A stretch of DNA of 64,000 bases from the NCBI RefSeq assembly GCF_013177315.1, contig NZ_CP053661.1, positions 2,046,001 to 2,110,000 on the forward strand, written 5' to 3'. Every line of letters starts with the position of its first letter. Within the stretch, counting starts at the first letter, position 1. This DNA comes from Thermoleptolyngbya sichuanensis A183. GTDB lineage: Bacteria; Cyanobacteriota; Cyanobacteriia; Elainellales; Elainellaceae. Of this stretch, positions 18,531 to 26,826 are shown one piece after another. Both the position numbers and the translations under genes were made by a program. The notes below the pieces were generated by a model that worked only from the letters and a program-made list of their open reading frames with translations, searched no databases and was not told the origin of the DNA.

Positions 18531-19118
18531 CTACAAGCTGCTGAGAAAATCCTTAATTGCCTGGGGCTGGTCGTAGGGGCGGACAAATTGGGCAAGCTGC
18601 TGAATCTCTAGATTTGGGAAAAATTGGCTGTGGCTGACGGTGCGATAGGCCTTTCCGCGCAGGTCATACAGCGTCAGGTCGCCCGCCTGCCAGACCAGCA
18701 CTTCCGGCACGCCTAATCCCTGATAGACTGCCAGCTTGTTGATGCCGCCACTGCTCAGGTTCACTTCGATGGCAAAGTCGGGCAACGGCTTGAGCGTGTT
18801 GATGCAGCAGCACTCGTCTGGCTCTAGCCCACGGGCAGCAGCTTCCTGACGAAAGGTGGTGGAACCGTAGCCGTGCAGGGGAATATCCACCGCTTCGGCA
18901 TAGCGCTCGATCAGCCGCGCCAGCACTTTCTTGACTAGCTCATGTTCGGCGGAGGGCATGAAGATCTCTAAGGTTCCTTCCAGGTAGATCAGCCGCAAGC
19001 CGGGATAGTCGCCCAGGGTTGCCAGCAGGCTATCGTACTGTTGCCAGGTTACGCCCGACAGCAGCACGCGCTGGTCTTCGGCATTCAAAGCAGGCTGGAA
19101 AGAAGAAACCATAGCCAT
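18531..19118 (-). CDS. Uma2-family (DUF820) PD-(D/E)XK endonuclease-like protein
   Basis: About 195 residues (start chosen at 19118; alternatives at 19157 and 19112). The family signature is present: LIYLEGTLEIFMPSAEHE near the N-terminus, and LPDFAIEVNLSSGGINKLAVY containing the putative nuclease Asp and Glu, with GVPEVLVWQ following. Uma2 proteins are extremely multiplied in cyanobacteria; most have no known role though the fold is that of restriction-type nucleases. It lies 24 bp after the PAS protein gene on the same strand and could be the last gene of that cluster. Confidence 0.85.
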   Translation of the reverse strand: MAMVSSFQPALNAEDQRVLLSGVTWQQYDSLLATLGDYPGLRLIYLEGTLEIFMPSAEHELVKKVLARLIERYAEAVDIPLHGYGSTTFRQEAAARGLEPDECCCINTLKPLPDFAIEVNLSSGGINKLAVYQGLGVPEVLVWQAGDLTLYDLRGKAYRTVSHSQFFPNLEIQQLAQFVRPYDQPQAIKDFLSSL

Positions 19119-19180
19119 AGCATAGCGCCGAGTATCGCTGCGGCTAGGCAGCCCCAACGCCGGAAGCTGCCAGCGCCGGA

Positions 19181-20368
19181 TTATCCCTCGTCTCGCCGTG
19201 GCGCGTCTTTGAACAGGCGCAGATCATCGGCCTGGGACACCAGCCATTGAAAATAGTCGGTTTGCTCGATTTGCGCGACTTCTTTTTGGCGCTTGGTTTG
19301 ATCCACTTCGATTCGTAATTTGCGAATTTCCCGCTTCAGGGCTTCTTCCTGCTGCTTGCGCTGGGTAATGTCGATGCAGCTTCCTTCGTAGTAGAGCAGG
19401 TCGCCCGATTCGCTGCGAATGGCCCGCGCCCAGGCCGATGCCCAAAAGCGGCTGCCATCCTGGCGGCGGGCTGCGTATTCAAAATCTTTGATTTCGTCCT
19501 GAGATTCGAGGCGCTGCCGCAGGTCTTGCTGCTGGGCAGGGTCAACATAGAGCTGGGCCGTTGCGCCGCGAACGGACTCTAGCATTTCGCCGGGGGAGGT
19601 ATAGCCAAACAGGCCCGCCATTGCCCGGTTGACTTCTAGATAGTCGCCATCCAGCGCCATCCGAAAAATGCCCTCCACTGCGTTTTCAAAGATGCCGCGA
19701 TATTTGGCTTCGGCAATTCGCAGGGCATCTTCGGCCTGCTTGCGATCGCTGATATCTTGAATTGCCGTCAACAGGGTGTGCTGCCTGTTAAACCCAAACG
19801 GCCGCATCGACAGCAGCCCCCAAAACACGCTGCCATCGGCCCGCCGAAACAGCAGTTCTCCGCGGTAGGTCTGGTTTTGGGCGATCGCCTCCAGCACCGA
19901 AACCCGCTCCTCCGGCTGAGCGTAAAAATCGACCGTAGACTGGGCCAGCAGGGCCGCTGGCGACAGCCCCAGCAAATCCCCCAGCCGCTCATTGGCATAC
20001 AAAATTCGCCCCGTTTCCACCTCGGCGATCAGCAGCCCCACAGGCGTTGCCGCCGTAATGGATTGAAACTGCTCCTCTCGCTGCCGTCGCTCTTCCTCGA
20101 CCTGCTGCTGCAAGTCGGTTTCCACTAGCATCGAATGCTCCGTTGCGGTTTCCAACAAGATCTCTAGATCCGTCTTTTCCTGCTCCACTTCCGACAAAAT
20201 CTGGTCAGAATGGCCCGTCACCATGTTCAGCAAAACTTCTAGGTCAGCCTTTTCCTGCTGAGTTTGCAAGAGCTGCTGACGTAGCTGCTCGACTTGCTGT
20301 TGTAGGGCAATCACCTCCGAAAGCAGCGGGTCGGGGGCCTGCTCAGAAAGCGATACGGACGTGCCCAT
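19181..20368 (-). CDS. Double PAS-domain signalling protein without output kinase (PAS1)
   Basis: 395 residues. A coiled coil (about residues 15-100, Glu/Gln-rich with repeated EKTDLEILLE words) is followed by PAS 1 (about 105-220, ending TAIQDISDRKQAEDAL) and PAS 2 (about 225-345, ending GSCIDITQRKQQEEAL). There is no kinase, cyclase or GGDEF domain. The C-terminal tail EVDQTKRQKEVAQIEQTDYF closely resembles the tail of the other PAS protein here. It is the fourth gene of a minus-strand set with ParA-like, ATPase and STAS genes, 99 bp after the STAS gene. Confidence 0.85.
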   Translation of the reverse strand: MGTSVSLSEQAPDPLLSEVIALQQQVEQLRQQLLQTQQEKADLEVLLNMVTGHSDQILSEVEQEKTDLEILLETATEHSMLVETDLQQQVEEERRQREEQFQSITAATPVGLLIAEVETGRILYANERLGDLLGLSPAALLAQSTVDFYAQPEERVSVLEAIAQNQTYRGELLFRRADGSVFWGLLSMRPFGFNRQHTLLTAIQDISDRKQAEDALRIAEAKYRGIFENAVEGIFRMALDGDYLEVNRAMAGLFGYTSPGEMLESVRGATAQLYVDPAQQQDLRQRLESQDEIKDFEYAARRQDGSRFWASAWARAIRSESGDLLYYEGSCIDITQRKQQEEALKREIRKLRIEVDQTKRQKEVAQIEQTDYFQWLVSQADDLRLFKDAPRRDEG

Positions 20369-20467
20369 AGTGATTGACCGAAAGCGTGAGTCGAAAATCG
20401 AGAGCCAGAATTTGCCAGAATTCCCAGGATAAGTCCCGGTCGATCAGAGAGAACAGATAGAAGCGCC

Positions 20468-20872
20468 CTAATCAAACTGGAGCTTGAGCGTGGGTAGCAA
20501 TCGCTGCAAATTGGGCAGCGACTTGGTTTGCCAGGGAATCTCATTTGATCCCTGAATCACTAGTTGGATCTGGCTATTTTGTCGCACCTTGATCACAAAT
20601 TTGGACAGGGTATTAATCCCAGAGCTATTGAGAAACGCCAGCTTTCGCAAATCGAGTTCCAAATTTTGGGGTTCCTGCTTGACCACTTCATCCAGCAGTT
20701 GAGCAATCGGCGCGTATTCGTCGGGCCCGCCCAGACGCAGCGCCCCTTGGCAGGTCAATGTCTGCGTCTCTGCGTCATACCAGATTTGATAGTCGTCGTC
20801 CCGGAGTTCCATAGCGCTCAACTTAATCTTTGCTGATTCTAATGCATCTATCGTCTGTCGTAGCTTATCCAT
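20468..20872 (-). CDS. STAS-domain protein (anti-anti-sigma-like)
   Basis: 134 residues. The central and C-terminal parts fit a STAS fold: QTLTCQGALRLGG as the first strands and LELDLRKLAFLNSSGINTL as the phosphoacceptor loop, with Ser at the position usually phosphorylated in SpoIIAA-type proteins. About 30 residues at the N-terminus are extra. The gene starts 8 bp after the anti-sigma-like ATPase gene, so the two are likely partners in a switch where the ATPase phosphorylates the STAS protein. Confidence 0.85.
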   Translation of the reverse strand: MDKLRQTIDALESAKIKLSAMELRDDDYQIWYDAETQTLTCQGALRLGGPDEYAPIAQLLDEVVKQEPQNLELDLRKLAFLNSSGINTLSKFVIKVRQNSQIQLVIQGSNEIPWQTKSLPNLQRLLPTLKLQFD

Positions 20873-20880
20873 CTTGCAGC

Positions 20881-21459
20881 CTAGACGGGCATTTTAACCA
20901 TCGTGGTGACGGCGGTGAGGGGCGGTTCTGCGGGCAGGGTTTCAAACTTCCATCCCAGGCGGGCGGCATAGCTGGTCAGCATAATCAATAGCCCCAGCCC
21001 CGACCCAGAATTGGCATCATCCAGGGCGTTGGCTTCCAGCCGCTGGATGTAAAGCTCGTCGGGATCGCTGGAAACAATTTCCTGAATCAGCGTTTGGAAG
21101 CGGGTGATGTCGTCGGATTTGATGCTGTTTGTGACGTAAAAAACCAGCGCGTCGCTGTGCAAATGGAGCTGAATCTGAATCGGAAAAGCGGAGGTTTCGT
21201 CACTAAACTTCATCGCGTTTTCCAGCAGTTCATTTGCAATAAAGCTTACGGCATCGCGAACCTTATCTTGCTGAGAGGGAGATGATAAATCATCTTCGCC
21301 GGGAAAGAAGGTCGTCATGTAGTCGGCCACGAAATCGGCCGAGAGTCCGTTCACGCGCCAGCGCTGGCGGATGGGCGCAGAACTGGGGGAAAAAGCCAGC
21401 GACAGGAATTCCTGACTGGGGGGATAGTCGTCTTGAAAATCGCCAAAGATTTGCAGCAT
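20881..21459 (-). CDS. Anti-sigma-like HATPase-fold protein
   Basis: 192 residues. The GHKL ATPase N-box is seen in FIANELLENAMKFSD and the G-box in DANSGSGLGLLIMLTSYAARLG. No dimerisation/phosphoacceptor His domain is present, so it is not a normal sensor kinase. In other cyanobacteria proteins of this kind pair with STAS proteins in partner-switching systems that control motility (the Hmp-type system is one known example). It sits between the ParA-like ATPase (22 bp) and the STAS gene (8 bp). Confidence 0.8.
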   Translation of the reverse strand: MLQIFGDFQDDYPPSQEFLSLAFSPSSAPIRQRWRVNGLSADFVADYMTTFFPGEDDLSSPSQQDKVRDAVSFIANELLENAMKFSDETSAFPIQIQLHLHSDALVFYVTNSIKSDDITRFQTLIQEIVSSDPDELYIQRLEANALDDANSGSGLGLLIMLTSYAARLGWKFETLPAEPPLTAVTTMVKMPV

Positions 21460-21481
21460 TAAACCAATGATTAACCGATGA

Positions 21482-22237
21482 CTAACCGATCACCTGGGCA
21501 ACGACGCGGCGGAGTTCCTGACTGAACGGGTGATCGGGATACCGCAGGAAAAAGATGCCGTTGCTGGCCAGGTAAATCATTTCTTCGGACAGGGTGAACA
21601 CGCCTGCAACGGGCACTTTGTAGGTCTGGGTGACCTGTTCTCTGAGGGCGTTTTGATCCATGCTGCTGAGGACTTTGTTGACGATGAGCAGCATTTGGCG
21701 GGCATCGAGCTGGCGGGCCACGTCTACCGTGACGGCGGTGCCTTGAAAGTCTTGCTGGTCGGGCCGCAGGATCAGCAGCACCAGGTTGGAAACGGCGATT
21801 GATAAGAGGGTTTCTTTGTTGAGGCCGGGGTGGGTGTCGATTAGCAGATAGTCGATTTCAAGCTGGCGGACGAGCTGGCGCAGTCCGTCGTTGAGCAGGC
21901 GAAAGTCATAGCCCTGGTTGAGAATGCGGGCGATTTCGTCAGCGTTGACGCTGGAGGGGACGAGAAACACCTGGCCGCCGCTGGGGTTAGAGGAGGGGGG
22001 CGTGACATTATAGGCAGCATCGGCAATGGTGCAGCGGCCCCAGAGGTAGTCGTTGAGGGTTTTGTCGATTTTTTGGTCGTCTAGCCCGAAGATGACGTGG
22101 ATGCCAGGTGAGGGAATGTCGGTGTCGATGACGGCGACTCGGTTACCCTGGAGGGCGATCGCCGTGGCCAGGTTTGCGGTAAGGTTGGACTTGCCTGTGC
22201 CACCCCGGTAGGAATGAATCGAAACAATTTTGGCCAC
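21482..22237 (-). CDS. ParA/MinD-like ATPase, paralogue 1
   Basis: 251 residues. The deviant Walker A is SYRGGTGKSNLTANLA with the signature lysine, Walker A' is VAVIDTDIPSPGIHVIFGL, and Walker B is IDYLLIDTHPGL. It ends YPDHPFSQELRRVVAQVIG. Unlike chromosome ParA, it is encoded with PAS, STAS and anti-sigma-like genes, so it is more likely a positioning or signalling switch, as in CpaE or FlhG-like proteins. It is closely similar to the gene at 24173-24934. Confidence 0.88.
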   Translation of the reverse strand: MAKIVSIHSYRGGTGKSNLTANLATAIALQGNRVAVIDTDIPSPGIHVIFGLDDQKIDKTLNDYLWGRCTIADAAYNVTPPSSNPSGGQVFLVPSSVNADEIARILNQGYDFRLLNDGLRQLVRQLEIDYLLIDTHPGLNKETLLSIAVSNLVLLILRPDQQDFQGTAVTVDVARQLDARQMLLIVNKVLSSMDQNALREQVTQTYKVPVAGVFTLSEEMIYLASNGIFFLRYPDHPFSQELRRVVAQVIG

Positions 22238-22629
22238 AGAAACCTCGACTGGATGACAAAGACCGGATTCACACCTGATTGATGCGCGATTCGCACCTGC
22301 TGCATCCCCGATTTGCGGCTACGGCGGGTTGTGATCACCGTAGCGTGTATGGGTTATGTAGCATTTCATCTGAAACCGGGGTGCTATTTGGGCCACTATT
22401 CTCTCATTTTTTCGCGTGAGGACAATTTAGCTTTTCGCGTGAACTTTTTTTATCAAAGCGGATTTCTAATCGAGGCGGATTTCTGCGGATTTTGAGCGAA
22501 GCGGATTTTGAGCGAAGCGGATAGGGGTTGGAGAGGATGACGGGCGGGTGTCCATCTGAACCGATTCCAGGCTTATTCCAGGCTTATTCCAGGCTTCCAT
22601 ACAGGCTTATTCCAGCCCTACATCCAGCC
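22238..22629. repeat. Intergenic region with clustered tandem repeats
   Basis: 392 bp between the first ParA-like gene and the second PAS gene. Two repeat clusters are visible. One, at about 22455-22525, has GGATTTTGAGCGAAGC-type units. The other, at about 22563-22635, has CCAGGCTTATT and CCAGCCCTA units repeated five or more times. The region may contain the promoter for the ParA1-ATPase-STAS-PAS1 operon. Confidence 0.6.
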
Positions 22630-23742
22630 CTATTCAGCCAATCGCCGTTTGAATTGTTCGGCTTCTTGCTGAATCTGGCGAAAATAGTCAGTTTGGGTGA
22701 TTTCGGCGACCTGGCGCTGGCGTTTGGCCTCGTCGATTTCGATCTGAAGCTGCTGCACTCGCTGCTGGAGGGACTGTTCCTGCTGTTTTCGCTGGGTGAT
22801 GTCAATGCACATGCCCTCGTAGTAGAGGACTCTGCCCGCGCCATCGCGCACGCTCCGCGCCGACTCTAGGAGCCACATCACGGTGCCGTCGCGGCGATAC
22901 ACCTGGTATTCAAAATTTTTGACTTCGCCGTGCTGGGTGAGCAGGGATCGAAAGCGATCGCGCTCTTGGGGGTCTACGTAGACCTGCTGGGTGATGTCGC
23001 CGACGCTGGCCATGAGCTCGGCAGGACTGTCGTAGCCATACATGCGGGCGATCGCCGGATTGGCGCTGAGATACTGACCATCGGGCGTGGTTTGGTAAAT
23101 CCCCTCGGTGGCGTTTTCAAAGATGCTGCGGTAGTTGGCTTCGGCGATTCGCAAGGCATCTTCGGCCCGCTTGCGCTCGGTGATGTCTTGAAAAGCGGCG
23201 ATCGCATAGACCACCTGCCCTTTTTCGTTGTAGATCGGGCTGGCCCAGACCTCCAAGGGAACCGTGCGATCGCCCTGGCGCAGCACCATATCGTCTACCG
23301 TGCTGCTCTCGCCCGTCAGTGCCCGCACAATCGGCAGATCTGCGGTAAGATATAGCCGCTCTGCGCCCGCCTGATAAACCTGGTAGGTTTCCGACAATTG
23401 ATCAGTCGCCACCTGCGTTATGGGGATATACCCCAAAATCTGCTGTGCCATGCGGTTGGCATAGTAGGAGCGACCGCCGCCATCTACCACAAACACGCCC
23501 ACGGGCACTGCTTCGAGAAACTGCGCCAGTCGATGTTCGCTTTCCCGCAGCGTTTCCTCTGCCTCGCGCTGAAGCTCTGCCTCCACCGTGTCGGAGTGTT
23601 CGGTGGTCATCTCTAGCAAGATTTCCAGGTCAGATTTTTCTTGGCGGAGGGTTTCCAGTTCAGCACGGAGTTGGGCGATTTCCAGGCGTAGAGACTGCTC
23701 AACGGCAGGGTCTGAAGACGGGGCAGAACAAGGCTCCTGCAT
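22630..23742 (-). CDS. Double PAS-domain signalling protein (PAS2)
   Basis: 370 residues from ATG at 23742 (upstream start at 23763 is in a tandem repeat and less likely). It has a coiled coil with ALETLRQEKSDLEILLEMTT (about 25-85), PAS 1 (about 88-210, ending AIAAFQDITERKRAEDAL), PAS 2 (about 212-330, ending GMCIDITQRKQQEQSL), and the tail EIDEAKRQRQVAEITQTDYF. The architecture and tail match PAS1, so the two are paralogues. No output domain is visible. Ligands of the PAS domains cannot be told from sequence. Confidence 0.85.
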   Translation of the reverse strand: MQEPCSAPSSDPAVEQSLRLEIAQLRAELETLRQEKSDLEILLEMTTEHSDTVEAELQREAEETLRESEHRLAQFLEAVPVGVFVVDGGGRSYYANRMAQQILGYIPITQVATDQLSETYQVYQAGAERLYLTADLPIVRALTGESSTVDDMVLRQGDRTVPLEVWASPIYNEKGQVVYAIAAFQDITERKRAEDALRIAEANYRSIFENATEGIYQTTPDGQYLSANPAIARMYGYDSPAELMASVGDITQQVYVDPQERDRFRSLLTQHGEVKNFEYQVYRRDGTVMWLLESARSVRDGAGRVLYYEGMCIDITQRKQQEQSLQQRVQQLQIEIDEAKRQRQVAEITQTDYFRQIQQEAEQFKRRLAE

Positions 23743-23744
23743 GA

Positions 23745-23785
23745 TTTCAAGTCCGAATTTCAAGTCCGAATTTCAAGTCCGAAGC
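23745..23785. repeat. Tandem repeat TTTCAAGTCCGAA
   Basis: Three contiguous copies of a 13-14 bp unit directly upstream of the PAS2 start codon, overlapping where its ribosome-binding site should be. Confidence 0.8.
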
Positions 23786-23881
23786 GAGTCGTGGAGCATG
23801 TCCCTAAACCATACCGCTTGTTTCTCTAAATCTCCAGACAAATCTCCAGATATTTTGTAGGTTTTTGGGAAATTGTTGACC

Positions 23882-24064
23882 TCACTGTAACAGTTCTTGA
23901 ATTTCAGCTTTTGCGTGGATCACCTGGTCGCTGAGCAGGCGCACCACCCAGTCCAGCCGCCGCAGCGCAAGTTGGGGATTTTGCTGGCGCAGGGTGTTGA
24001 GGGATGCTGCTGATAACCAGTGCAGCGTGCTGGGGATATCGGCGATCGCCGTTACGGTATGCAT
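23882..24064 (-). pseudogene. Remnant of a cyclic-nucleotide-binding-like domain
   Basis: 60 residues, reading TVTAIADIPSTLHWLSAASL and ending RLLSDQVIHAKAEIQELLQ. This resembles the last beta strands and C-helix of the cNMP-binding domain found at the end of cyanobacterial SulP-type transporters (ADxPS..., RLLxxRVxH). An in-frame TAG lies 23 codons upstream of the ATG. No transporter sequence precedes it, so I read it as a leftover C-terminal fragment. It could instead be a small real protein of unknown role. Confidence 0.4.
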
Positions 24065-24172
24065 GGCCTCGCTAGCGGAGCAGACTTCTTTGCCAACGAT
24101 GATCTCCTACTTCCAGCAACTTCTGGGGCAGCAACTCATCTCGAAGCGCAAGATGGCTATCCATCCAGCAGC

Positions 24173-24934
24173 CTACCCAATAGCCACAATCTGGCGAACC
24201 AGGCGATCCATTTCTTGCGACAGGGGATGGTCAGGATAGCGAACCGCAAACAGATCGCTGCTGCCAAGCTGCATCATCTCCTCACAGTTGGGCAAGACTG
24301 CGCCGATTTCGTTGCTATAGATCGACTCGACCTGCCTTTTCAGGTCTTCCACATCCACGCTGGCCAGCACGCGATTGATCAGCATGAGAATCTTGGGAAC
24401 GCGCAGCTTTCGCGCCAAATCTAGCACCACCGCCGTTCCCTGAAAATCTTGCTGGTCGGGCCGCAGCACCAGCAGCAATAGGTTTGACATGGCCAGCGCC
24501 AGCAGCGTCTCTTCGTTCAGTCCGGGGTGCGTGTCGATCAGGACGTAGTCGAGATTGTAGGCTTTGACCAGATCTTGTAGCCCGCTCCGCAGCAGGCGCA
24601 CATCGTATCCTTCACGCAACACGCGAGCGATATCCTCGGCAGAGCTTTTGGACGGCACTAAATAGACTGCGCCTTCCCCAGTTTTGAAGTCTGGCACGGT
24701 GACATCGTAGGCGCTTTCGGCAATCGTACAATCGCCCCAGAGGTAGTCGTTGAGGGTGTTTTTCATGCTGTTGGGTTCCAGCCCAAATAGGACGTGAATC
24801 CCCGGCGACTGGATATCGGTGTCAATCACGCCGACGCGCTGTCCGTGCTTGGACAGCAGGGCCGAAAGGTTGGCTGCGGTGTTCGATTTGCCCGTGCCGC
24901 CTCGAAAAGAGTGAATAGAAACAATCCGTGCCAT
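24173..24934 (-). CDS. ParA/MinD-like ATPase, paralogue 2
   Basis: 253 residues. Deviant Walker A is SFRGGTGKSNTAANLS, Walker A' VGVIDTDIQSPGIHVLFGL, and Walker B LDYVLIDTHPGLNEE. Shared TLNDYLWG and RPDQQDFQGTAVV motifs, and the end YPDHPLSQEMDRLV, mark it as a close paralogue of the gene at 21482. It is the first gene of the minus-strand signalling cluster, with PAS2 about 430 bp downstream beyond a decayed fragment. Confidence 0.88.
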   Translation of the reverse strand: MARIVSIHSFRGGTGKSNTAANLSALLSKHGQRVGVIDTDIQSPGIHVLFGLEPNSMKNTLNDYLWGDCTIAESAYDVTVPDFKTGEGAVYLVPSKSSAEDIARVLREGYDVRLLRSGLQDLVKAYNLDYVLIDTHPGLNEETLLALAMSNLLLLVLRPDQQDFQGTAVVLDLARKLRVPKILMLINRVLASVDVEDLKRQVESIYSNEIGAVLPNCEEMMQLGSSDLFAVRYPDHPLSQEMDRLVRQIVAIG

Positions 24935-25329
24935 TTAGCTCTGCTCGTCTGAATATGAAGGGGTGCGCTTGTAAGGAAGTGCGATGGGGGGGGATGCCGC
25001 TGATGGAGACTGCTAATCGACGCTGCCGTGATATGCTGCTTAAACAATTTTCTCTGATTTTTCTCTAAAGAAGGCGATCGCCTTCCTCAAACCATATCCT
25101 AATCAGAACCGTGCAGAGTTTACTCCGCTGAAAATCTTCAAGATTACCCACGTTCTTGCCAGAAGGCTCTTTTAAGGCTGCTATTTCCTGCTATTTCTAG
25201 GCAGCTACTTCTTGAAAGCGCCCGACAAAGCGTAGTCGGTTCTGCTCGTCTTAGCCCTCGTTTTCACTTGCGGCCCGCTTCTCTAGGCGGGATGCAGTAA
25301 GGTGATGAATAGAATCCAGCAGGCAGGGT
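24935..25329. promoter_or_regulatory. Divergent intergenic region between ParA2 and photolyase genes
   Basis: 395 bp between divergent genes, so it should contain at least two promoters. It has a G8 run near 24984 and a HIP1 site near 25075. I cannot assign promoter elements. Confidence 0.35.
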
Positions 25330-26769
25330 ATGAGCGAGTTGATTTTGTTTTGGCATCGCCGCGATTTGCGAATTGCGGATAATGTGGGGCTGGCAGAAGG
25401 GCGATCGCGCTCGGCAAAAGTCATTGGCGTGTTTTGTCTCGATCCGGGTATTTTGCAGCGGGACGATGTGGCCCCGGTGCGCGTGGCTTATCTGCTGGGC
25501 TGCTTGCAAGACTTGCAAACGCGATACGCCAAAGCAGGCAGCCAACTGCTGATCTTGCACGATGACCCCGTGAAGGCGCTGCCTCGACTGGCCAACGCCC
25601 TGGGCGCTCAGGCTGTGTACTGGAACTGCGACGTGGAACCCTACGGGCAAGAGCGCGATCGCCAGGTTGCCGCTGCCCTCAAGGAAGCGGGCGTAGAATA
25701 TCAGGCGTTTTGGGACCAACTGTTGCACGACCCCAAATCAATCCTCAGCGGCTCCGGCACGCCCTACACGGTCTATACGCCCTTTTGGAAAAACTGGAGC
25801 AGCAAGCCCAAGGCTGAACCCGTAGCGGATTTGCAAAATGCCGAAGGGCTGACGGATTCTGAAAAAGATGCGGCAACCAAAGCGGGGGCGATCGCCCTGC
25901 CCAAGCTCAAAGATCTCGGTCTGGTGTGGGATGGAGGCTTCATTCTGGAACCGGGCGAAGCGGCTGCCCAAGAGCGGCTCACGGAATTCTGCGATCGCGC
26001 CATGACCGACTATCAAGCACAGCGCAATTTGCCCTATGAAGACGGTACCTCCAGGCTGAGCGCCGCGCTCAAGTTTGGGGCGATCGGCATCCGCACCGTC
26101 TGGGCTGCCACGCAAACCGCCCAGGAACAGACCCGCAGCGACGAAGCCCAGGAGGGCATCCGCGTCTGGCGGCAGGAGCTGGCCTGGCGCGAGTTTTATC
26201 AACACGTCCTATATCACTTCCCCGAACTGGCCGACGGCCCCTACCGCGAACCGTTCAAAGCCTTTCCCTGGGAAAACAACGAGAAACACTTCCAGGCGTG
26301 GTGTGAGGGGCGCACGGGCTATCCGATTGTGGATGCAGCCATGCGCCAGTTGAATGAAACGGGCTGGATGCACAACCGCTGCCGTATGATCGTCGCCAGC
26401 TTTTTGACGAAAGATTTGATCATCGACTGGCGCTGGGGCGAAAAGTATTTCATGCAGCGGCTGGTCGATGGCGACCTGGCGGCGAACAACGGCGGCTGGC
26501 AGTGGAGCGCCTCCAGCGGCATGGACCCAAAACCGCTGCGGATTTTTAACCCCGCCAGTCAAGCGCAAAAGTTTGACCCAGAGGCGGAATACATCCGCGA
26601 ATGGCTGCCAGAATTGCGCGGGCTGGAAACTGCACAACTGGTGACAGGGATCATTGATGCGGGCGATCGCCGTTCTTGCAACTATCCTGCGCCGATTGTC
26701 GATCACAAAAAGCGACAGGCCCTGTTCAAGCAGCGGTACGCCGACGCGAAAGGAAACAAGCAGGGATAA
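25330..26769 (+). CDS. phrA: Class I CPD photolyase (8-HDF type)
   Basis: 479 residues. It has the N-terminal antenna domain, beginning [20 protein letters not shown], and a C-terminal FAD domain with [37 protein letters not shown] and [20 protein letters not shown]. These are the flavin-binding and lesion-binding motifs of cyclobutane pyrimidine dimer photolyases; the close fit to Synechococcus PhrA suggests a deazaflavin antenna. It repairs UV damage using blue light. A second photolyase-like gene lies at 45239. Confidence 0.93.
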   Translation: MSELILFWHRRDLRIADNVGLAEGRSRSAKVIGVFCLDPGILQRDDVAPVRVAYLLGCLQDLQTRYAKAGSQLLILHDDPVKALPRLANALGAQAVYWNCDVEPYGQERDRQVAAALKEAGVEYQAFWDQLLHDPKSILSGSGTPYTVYTPFWKNWSSKPKAEPVADLQNAEGLTDSEKDAATKAGAIALPKLKDLGLVWDGGFILEPGEAAAQERLTEFCDRAMTDYQAQRNLPYEDGTSRLSAALKFGAIGIRTVWAATQTAQEQTRSDEAQEGIRVWRQELAWREFYQHVLYHFPELADGPYREPFKAFPWENNEKHFQAWCEGRTGYPIVDAAMRQLNETGWMHNRCRMIVASFLTKDLIIDWRWGEKYFMQRLVDGDLAANNGGWQWSASSGMDPKPLRIFNPASQAQKFDPEAEYIREWLPELRGLETAQLVTGIIDAGDRRSCNYPAPIVDHKKRQALFKQRYADAKGNKQG

Positions 26770-26826
26770 GGGACAGTTTCCAACATTAAGCTGAACATCC
26801 AGAGAAACATCCAGCCGCAATTCTGC

